From: Flavimobilis sp052324925
GTDB taxonomy: Bacteria > Actinomycetota > Actinomycetes > Actinomycetales > Cellulomonadaceae
DNA length: 64,000 bases
Strand: one strand, 5' to 3'
Assembly: GCA_052324925.1 (NCBI GenBank)
Contig: JBQPRE010000001.1
Part shown: positions 58,810 to 64,000 of the stretch, in pieces
Numbering within the stretch: position 1 is the first letter of the stretch
How the letters are laid out: the number at the start of each line of letters is the position of its first letter
Notes under the pieces: model-generated
The model's database searches: none
Told to the model about the DNA's origin: nothing
What the model saw: only the letters and a program-made list of their open reading frames with translations
Program-made: the position numbers and the translations under genes

Positions 58810-58875
58810 CTACCCGCAGCTTTGTGCTCCACCCGCGGGTCTAGACCTGCGGCTAGAGCACAAACCTGCGGGTAG
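58810..58875. terminator. Bidirectional terminator between argA and mutY
   Basis: A 20-bp inverted repeat with one mismatch (CTACCCGCA then TTTGTGCTC, and GAGCACAAA then TGCGGGTAG) enclosing an inner palindrome around TCTAGA. It separates two convergent genes. Confidence 0.8.
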
Positions 58876-58890
58876 CCGGATCGGTGGGCT

Positions 58891-59781
58891 CTAGCGGGGG
58901 AGGTGGAGGCCCTCCGGGGACTCCTCCGCCAGGTGGTCCTCGATGAGGGTCGCTAGGCAACGGTCCAGCTGGGCTGCGTCGGGCCAGAGGGTCGCGAGCC
59001 CCGCACGCGGGACCGGGCCCGACGCCTCGCGCAGCACGCCCATGACACGCCCGCGGCACTGCCGGTCCGTGCCCTCCCACGCCTGCGTCCGACGACGTCC
59101 CGCATGCTCGTCGGGCGGGAACCCCGCGAGCCGCCACGCGCAGAGGTCCGCGACCGGGCACTGCCCGCACCGCGGCACGCGAGCCGTGCACACGAGCGCC
59201 CCGAGCTCCATCGACGCCGCAGACCATGCGGCGGCCGACGCGTCGTCGTCCGGCAGGATCTCGGCCGCGAGCCGGACCTCGCCAGCCGTCTGCTGCGGAT
59301 GCGGCAGCGCCGTGCCAGCGACCGCGCGGGCAAGGACGCGCCGCACGTTCGTGTCGAGCACGACCGCGCGCCGCCCGAAGGCGAACGCGACCACCGCCCC
59401 CGCCGTGTACGGCCCGATCCCGGGCAGCGCGAGCAGGTCCTCGTACGACGACGGAACCGTGCCGCCGTGTCGCCCGACGATGTCGCGCGCGCACTCCTGA
59501 AGACGCAAGGCGCGCCTCGGGTAGCCGAGGGTCCCCCACATGCGCAGCACGTCGGCGGCGTCTGCCGTCGCGAGGTCAGCGGGCGTCGGCCAGCGTTCGA
59601 GCCACGCGAGCCACGACGGCTCGACGCGTGCGACGGGAGTCTGCTGCGACATGACCTCGGAGACGAGGACACCCCACGGCGTCCGGTCGGCGGCACGCCA
59701 CGGCAACGGTCGCGCCGCACGAGCGAACCACTCGACGATGCGCGCTCGCAGGAGCGCGGGCGACGACGTGGGGGCGGGCAC
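58891..59781 (-). CDS. mutY: A/G-specific adenine glycosylase MutY
   Basis: A 296-residue base-excision glycosylase removing adenine opposite 8-oxoguanine. Catalytic Glu42 (SEVMSQQT), HhH LPGIGPYTAGAVVAF with Asp143 in VVLDTNVRRVLAR, and iron-sulfur cysteines C198-x6-C205-x2-C208-x5-C214. It is shorter than E. coli MutY (350 residues): the C-terminal NUDIX-like domain that recognises 8-oxoguanine is largely absent, as in many actinobacteria. GTG at 59781. Divergent from the anchored protein gene. Confidence 0.93.
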   Translation of the reverse strand: MPAPTSSPALLRARIVEWFARAARPLPWRAADRTPWGVLVSEVMSQQTPVARVEPSWLAWLERWPTPADLATADAADVLRMWGTLGYPRRALRLQECARDIVGRHGGTVPSSYEDLLALPGIGPYTAGAVVAFAFGRRAVVLDTNVRRVLARAVAGTALPHPQQTAGEVRLAAEILPDDDASAAAWSAASMELGALVCTARVPRCGQCPVADLCAWRLAGFPPDEHAGRRRTQAWEGTDRQCRGRVMGVLREASGPVPRAGLATLWPDAAQLDRCLATLIEDHLAEESPEGLHLPR

Positions 59782-59969
59782 GCCCCGATCGTGCCAGACC
59801 TCGTGGCGTCCAGCGGCATCCCGCGTCGAATGCGGAGTGTCCCGTGCCGTCCGCGGGACCACGACGACGCGCGCTGTCGGGTGCCGTTCGTCGTCCCGGC
59901 GAGCCTGCCGTGGCAATGTCGGTCGTCCGCACTACCGTGGGCGCAGGACCTGCCTGATGAGGAGCACCC

Positions 59970-60584
59970 ATGAGCACTCTGCTGCGACCGACGGGTTCGT
60001 TGCCGCCGCGGGTCTACTGGCGCCGACGACTGGCGGTGCTCGTCGTGCTCGTCGCCGTGGTCGCGCTCGCGATTGCGCTCGTCTCGAAGCTCGGCGGCGA
60101 CGACGCGCCCGAGAAGAAGGCGCCCGGCACGCCCGGCGCCGCCGCGACCGCCGCCGAGACCCCCACACCGCAGGCGACCGGCAAGGGTGGGGTGCCGATC
60201 TGCGTCCCGGAGACCCTCACCTCCTCGCTCGAGGCGAACGGCTCCGACTTTGCGGCCGACACCGAGCCCGCCTTCACGGTGACGATGACGAACACGTCGA
60301 CGTCGCCGTGCCTCGTCGACGTGTCGGCCAAGACTCGGGCCGTCACCGTGACCTCGGGCCCCGCGCGCGTGTGGAACAGCAGCGACTGTGCGAAGTCCCC
60401 GGACAAGGGCAAGACCTTGCTCATCGGCGCGGGCAAGTCCGAGGCAACGACTCTCACGTGGAACCGCACGCGATCTGAGGCGGGCTGCCCGCGCAAGGGC
60501 GTCGTCGCCAAGGCAGGAACGTACCGGGCGACCGCCGAGGTCCTGGGCGTCGCCTCGAAGGAGATCGTGTTCGTCCTCAAGTAG
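59970..60584 (+). CDS. Membrane-anchored secreted protein, DUF4232-like
   Basis: A 204-residue protein with a short cytoplasmic N-terminus, a single transmembrane segment (about 20-45: RRRLAVLVVLVAVVALAIALVSKL), a Pro/Thr/Ala-rich linker (about 50-75) and a beta-rich extracellular domain of about 130 residues. The extracellular part has four cysteines (PICVP, SPCLVD, SSDCAK, AGCPRK) that may form two disulfides. It resembles DUF4232-type domains, but weakly. ATG follows GAGGAGCACCC. Function unknown. Confidence 0.7.
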   Translation: MSTLLRPTGSLPPRVYWRRRLAVLVVLVAVVALAIALVSKLGGDDAPEKKAPGTPGAAATAAETPTPQATGKGGVPICVPETLTSSLEANGSDFAADTEPAFTVTMTNTSTSPCLVDVSAKTRAVTVTSGPARVWNSSDCAKSPDKGKTLLIGAGKSEATTLTWNRTRSEAGCPRKGVVAKAGTYRATAEVLGVASKEIVFVLK

Positions 60585-60622
60585 CGCGCGCGGGGCTCAC
60601 GTGACGTGAACGCCGCGCACGA

Positions 60623-61708
60623 TCACACGTAACGCTCGAGGATGCTCGACTCGGCGAGGCGCGAGAGGCCCTCGCGCACGGCACGGGCGCGCTGTTCGCC
60701 GACGCCGTCGACGCCCATGAGCTCTTCGATCGTGGCCGAGAGCAGGCGCTGCAGGCCGCCGAAGTGCATGACGAGCCGCTCGACGATCGCGCCGGGCAGA
60801 CGCGGAACCTTCGAGAGCAGGCGGTAGCCGTGGGGTGCGACGGCCGCGTCGAGGGCGTCGCCGCCACCCGGAAGGCCGAGCACGCGGCCGATCTGCGAGA
60901 GGTCGAGCAGCTGGGTGGAGTCGAGGAGCGACAGCGCGTGGAGGACGTCGGTGATCGAGCGGTCCTTGGCGCGCAGCTCGACGTAGTCACGGATGACGGC
61001 GTCACGGTCGGAGCCGAGGCCGCCGACGAGCTCGTCGAGCTGGAGCGCGAGAAGGCGCCCGTCGGTGCCGAGCTCGATGACGTAGCCGGCGATCTCTTCG
61101 TGAATCCGCGAGACCATCTCGAGGCGCTGGACGACCGCGCACACGTCGCGCACGGTGACGAGGTCTTCGATCTCGAGCGCCGAGAGCGTGCCAGAGACCT
61201 CGTCGAGGCGGGCGCGGTAACGCTCGAGCGTCGACAGGGCCTGGTTGGCGCGGGACTGGATGACCTCGGTGTCCTCGAGGACGTGGCGGCCGCCGCCCGT
61301 GTAGACGGCGACGATGCGCATCGACTGCGACACGGAGATGACGGGGAAGCCGGTCTGCTTGGCGACGCGCTCGGCGGTGCGGTGGCGCGTCCCGGACTCG
61401 GACGTGGGGATCGTCGAGTCCGGCAGCAGCTGGACGGCTGCGCGCACGATGCGTGACGTGCGGGGGTCGAGGACGACTGCTCCGTCCATCTTGGCGAGCT
61501 CGCGCAGGCGGGTCGCCGAGAACTCGACCTCGAGCTCGAACCCGCCCGAGCACAGGGACTCGACGAGCGGGTCCATGCCCATGACGATGAGTGCCCCGGT
61601 GCGGCCGCGGAGGATGCGTTCGAGGCCGTCGCGGAGCTCGGTGCCGGGCGCGACAGCCATGAGGGTGTCACGGAGCTGGGAGTCCATGTGGGCGGAGATT
61701 TGTGGCAC
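60623..61708 (-). CDS. disA: DNA integrity scanning protein DisA (diadenylate cyclase)
   Basis: A 361-residue octameric enzyme that makes c-di-AMP from two ATP and reports DNA damage. N-terminal DAC domain with DGA (75-77, KMDGAVVLD) and RHR (108-110, SGTRHRTAER); a central helical linker (about 150-280); C-terminal HhH DNA-binding domain (about 300-361, VDGVGEQRARAV). The start MPQISAHMDSQLR is usual. It lies 29 bp after radA on the same strand, the same pairing as in Bacillus. Confidence 0.96.
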   Translation of the reverse strand: MPQISAHMDSQLRDTLMAVAPGTELRDGLERILRGRTGALIVMGMDPLVESLCSGGFELEVEFSATRLRELAKMDGAVVLDPRTSRIVRAAVQLLPDSTIPTSESGTRHRTAERVAKQTGFPVISVSQSMRIVAVYTGGGRHVLEDTEVIQSRANQALSTLERYRARLDEVSGTLSALEIEDLVTVRDVCAVVQRLEMVSRIHEEIAGYVIELGTDGRLLALQLDELVGGLGSDRDAVIRDYVELRAKDRSITDVLHALSLLDSTQLLDLSQIGRVLGLPGGGDALDAAVAPHGYRLLSKVPRLPGAIVERLVMHFGGLQRLLSATIEELMGVDGVGEQRARAVREGLSRLAESSILERYV

Positions 61709-61737
61709 GTCGCGATCCTAGCCGCCCCGCGTCGTTC

Positions 61738-63141
61738 TCAGGCGGTGGCGCGGTCCTCAGCGTCGGCGAAGAAGAGCTCGGCGACCTCGGCGATGTGATG
61801 GACGGGACGGAGGGTGAGGCCCGCGGGCAGGCGTGCGGGGTCGAGCTGGGAGGCGGAGCTCGCGGGCACGACGGCCGTGCGCAGGCCGAGCCGCGCCGCC
61901 TCTCCTAGGCGTCGGGCGAGCGCTGCGACGGGCCGCAGCTCGCCCGAGAGCCCGACCTCGCCGATCGCGACCGTCCCGCGGGGCAGGGCCCGGTGGCGGG
62001 CCGCGCTCATGACGGCGAGCGCGACCGCGAGGTCGGCGGCCGGCTCGGAGACGCGCAGCCCGCCGACCGTCGACGCGTAGACGTCCTGCTGGTCGAGCCG
62101 CAGCCCGGCGAAGCGGTGCATGACGGCGAGGAGCATCGCGAGCCGCGAGGAGTCGAGGCCGTTGGTCGTGCGCCGCGGGTTGGGCACGGTCGAGGGCACG
62201 GTGAGCGCCTGGACCTCGAGCGGAAGGGGGCGGCGGCCCTCGAGCGTCACGGTCACGCACGTCCCGGGGACGTCGTGCACCGCGGTGGAGACGAAGAGGC
62301 CTGACGGATCAGCCAACCCGACGATCCCGTCTTCCGTGAGCTCGAAACACCCGACCTCGTCCGTCGGGCCGTAACGGTTCTTCACCGCGCGCACGAGCCG
62401 CAGGCTCGAGTGCCGGTCGCCCTCGAACGTGCAGACGACGTCGACGAGGTGCTCGAGAGTGCGGGGCCCGGCGACCGAGCCGTCCTTCGTCACGTGCCCG
62501 ACGAGCAGGACCGGCATGTTGCGGGACTTGGCGGCCTGGATGATGGCCGACGCGACCTCGCGCACCTGGGCGACGCCGCCCGGCCCGCCCTCGACGGCGC
62601 TCGAGGCGATCGTCTGGACCGAGTCGACGATGAGGAGGTCGGGATCGTTGGCCTCGACGTGGCCGAGCACGGTCCCCAGGTCGGTCTCGGACGCGAGCAG
62701 GAGCGAGGGCGCGAGCGCGCCGATGCGTTCGGCACGCAGCCGCACCTGACCCGCAGATTCTTCGCCTGAGACGTAGAGGACGGTGCGGCCCCCGGTCGCG
62801 GTGATCGCTGCGACGTCGAGCAGGAGGGTCGACTTGCCGACGCCTGGCTCGCCCGCAAGGAGCACGACGGCGCCGGGCACGAGCCCGCCGCCGAGCACGC
62901 GATCGAGCTCGGCCACGCCGGTCGCGCTCGCACGGGCCGAGTCGACCGAGACGTCCGAGATCGGGATCGCCGGAGTGCGGGCGGGGGACGTGGCGGCCGT
63001 GCGCGGGCCCGCGGGTGAGTCGACCTCAGCAACCGTGCCCCACTCCTGGCACTCGCCGCAGCGCCCCACCCACTTGGCGGTCGTCCACCCGCATTCGGTG
63101 CAGCGGAACGCGGGGCGGGGACGAGCGGTGCGACTGGCCAT
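61738..63141 (-). CDS. radA: DNA repair protein RadA
   Basis: A 467-residue RecA-like branch-migration protein. N-terminal C4 zinc finger CTECGWTT...GRCGECQEWGT (about 14-36), Walker A LAGEPGVGKSTLLLD, RadA-specific KNRYGPTDE, and a Lon-like C-terminal domain (about 310-460). ATG start at 63141. It precedes disA in an apparent operon. Confidence 0.97.
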   Translation of the reverse strand: MASRTARPRPAFRCTECGWTTAKWVGRCGECQEWGTVAEVDSPAGPRTAATSPARTPAIPISDVSVDSARASATGVAELDRVLGGGLVPGAVVLLAGEPGVGKSTLLLDVAAITATGGRTVLYVSGEESAGQVRLRAERIGALAPSLLLASETDLGTVLGHVEANDPDLLIVDSVQTIASSAVEGGPGGVAQVREVASAIIQAAKSRNMPVLLVGHVTKDGSVAGPRTLEHLVDVVCTFEGDRHSSLRLVRAVKNRYGPTDEVGCFELTEDGIVGLADPSGLFVSTAVHDVPGTCVTVTLEGRRPLPLEVQALTVPSTVPNPRRTTNGLDSSRLAMLLAVMHRFAGLRLDQQDVYASTVGGLRVSEPAADLAVALAVMSAARHRALPRGTVAIGEVGLSGELRPVAALARRLGEAARLGLRTAVVPASSASQLDPARLPAGLTLRPVHHIAEVAELFFADAEDRATA

Positions 63142-63239
63142 GGCGACACGGTATCTGCGGCCACGGACATCGGTGGCACGCGCGTAGACCTGCGATAGTG
63201 GGGCCGGGTCCGTGTGCTGCGGGCCGGAGGAGGAACCTC

Positions 63240-64000
63240 ATGTCCGCAGGTGCACCCGCGTCCGGCCGTGCGCCGTCGATGGCTGACGTTGCGCTCATCG
63301 CGGGGGTCTCGCACCAGACTGTCTCACGCGTCCTCAACGACCATCCGAACGTGCGCTCGCAGACGCGCGAGGCGGTTCTCCAGGCCATCGAGCAGCTGGG
63401 CTACCGGCGCAACAGCGCGGCGCGCGCGCTCGTGACGCGCCGTTCGGGAGTGCTGGGTGTGGTGACGACGGGCTCGGCGCTGTTCGGCCCGTCCTCGACG
63501 CTTCTGGGGATCGAGCTCGCTGCGCGCGAGCACGGCTATGTCGTCACGGTCGCGACGGTGACGTCGTTCGAGCCGAGCCGGATGTCCGCGACGGTCGAGC
63601 AGTTTCTCGAGCAGCGGGTCGAGGGGATCATCGTCGTCGCACCGCAGGTTGACGCGACCCGTGCCATCCTCGCGCTGGGCGCTCCGGTTCCGATCGTCAT
63701 GGTGTCGTCGTCGAGCGTCGACGCGCGCGGTGCGGGCGCGTCGCCCGTGCGCTCGGTGAGCGTCGACCAGGTGGCGGGCGGGCGTCTTGCGACCGAGCAC
63801 CTGCTAGGGCTGGGGCACCGTGACGTGCTGCATGTCGCGGGGCCGCAGGACTGGTTCGACGCGCGTGCGCGCCTGGTGGGGTGGCGTGGGGCGCTCGACG
63901 GGTCGCCGGGGGCGACGGGGGCGCTCGTGCAGGGTGACTGGACGGCCGACTTCGGTCACGAGTGCGGGCTGCGGCTCGTGCGCGAGGGCCTTCCGTCGGC
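63240..64000 (+). CDS. LacI-family transcriptional regulator (3' end outside window)
   Basis: The first 253 codons are visible. N-terminal HTH SMADVALIAGVSHQTVSRVLNDHPNVRSQTREAVLQAIEQLGYRRNSAARAL (about 13-65) with the hinge helix, followed by a periplasmic-binding-protein-like effector domain (GVLGVVTTGSALFGPSSTLLGIE; VEGIIVVAPQ; VSVDQVAGGRLATEHLLGLGHRDVLHVAGP). The ATG at 63240 follows GGAGGAGGAACC, an excellent Shine-Dalgarno. The frame stays open to the window end. The regulated sugar genes are presumably to the right. Confidence 0.93.
   Translation, partial: MSAGAPASGRAPSMADVALIAGVSHQTVSRVLNDHPNVRSQTREAVLQAIEQLGYRRNSAARALVTRRSGVLGVVTTGSALFGPSSTLLGIELAAREHGYVVTVATVTSFEPSRMSATVEQFLEQRVEGIIVVAPQVDATRAILALGAPVPIVMVSSSSVDARGAGASPVRSVSVDQVAGGRLATEHLLGLGHRDVLHVAGPQDWFDARARLVGWRGALDGSPGATGALVQGDWTADFGHECGLRLVREGLPS

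Noticed and set aside
1..64000. tRNA, rRNA, CRISPR arrays, phage genes
   Set aside because: No cloverleaf ending in CCA, no rRNA-like sequence, no regularly spaced repeats and no capsid, terminase or integrase genes were seen.

Overview
This 64-kb window is a very GC-rich chromosomal segment of an actinobacterium. The evidence is a GlnR-type orphan regulator, ClpC, a GTP-dependent PEP carboxykinase beside a RamB-like regulator, a short Rv2747-type amino-acid N-acetyltransferase, DisA next to RadA, frequent GTG starts and purine-rich Shine-Dalgarno sites. The gene mix (TRAP transporter plus uronate genes) would suit a Micrococcales member such as the Cellulomonas/Sanguibacter group, but that placement is inference. 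I see no tRNA, rRNA or CRISPR array.

Layout. 1-8.5 kb: the end of nth, an alpha/beta hydrolase coupled to glnR, membrane proteins, a nitrobindin-like protein, ygfZ, a FUSC protein, dtd, a DUF2516 protein, a lone ABC ATPase and a lipoprotein. 8.7-14.7 kb: clpC, a hydrolase, nhaA and a DUF4862 protein. 15-23.4 kb: a uronate operon (TRAP dctPQM, kduI, an IclR regulator, kduD, three more oxidoreductases). 24.4-31.2 kb: a GntR regulator with L-fuconate dehydratase, a second IclR regulator, an acidic-repeat lipoprotein, then eda-kdgK. TRAP uptake, KduI, KduD, KdgK and Eda give a complete route from an unsaturated-uronate-derived keto acid to pyruvate and glyceraldehyde 3-phosphate. Repeated palindromes in front of these units suggest IclR and GntR control. 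31.5-46.4 kb: an SDR, a VanZ-RDD fusion, a phosphatase, trmL, an aldo/keto reductase, marR with a flavodoxin-fold oxidoreductase, a cupin, a PolA-like polymerase, trpS with a Trp-rich leader ORF, a lipoprotein, pckG and its divergent regulator. 46.4-50.1 kb: an MFS gene, then a hipBA toxin-antitoxin pair lying between two IS3 transposase remnants. 50.1-58.1 kb: a peptidase-like hydrolase, a membrane metzincin, glpK-glpF-glpD and a divergent SorC-type regulator. 58.3-64 kb: argA-like GNAT, mutY, an anchored secreted protein, disA-radA and the start of a LacI regulator.

The least ordinary signals are regulatory: the Trp-codon leader before trpS with mutually exclusive hairpins, mirror-image triple half-site operators at 14753-14779 and 14951-14977, a 40-bp palindrome before marR, a 41-bp palindrome before hipB, and the IS-bounded hipBA island. 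Most genes belong to known families; I did not find a clearly new multi-gene system.
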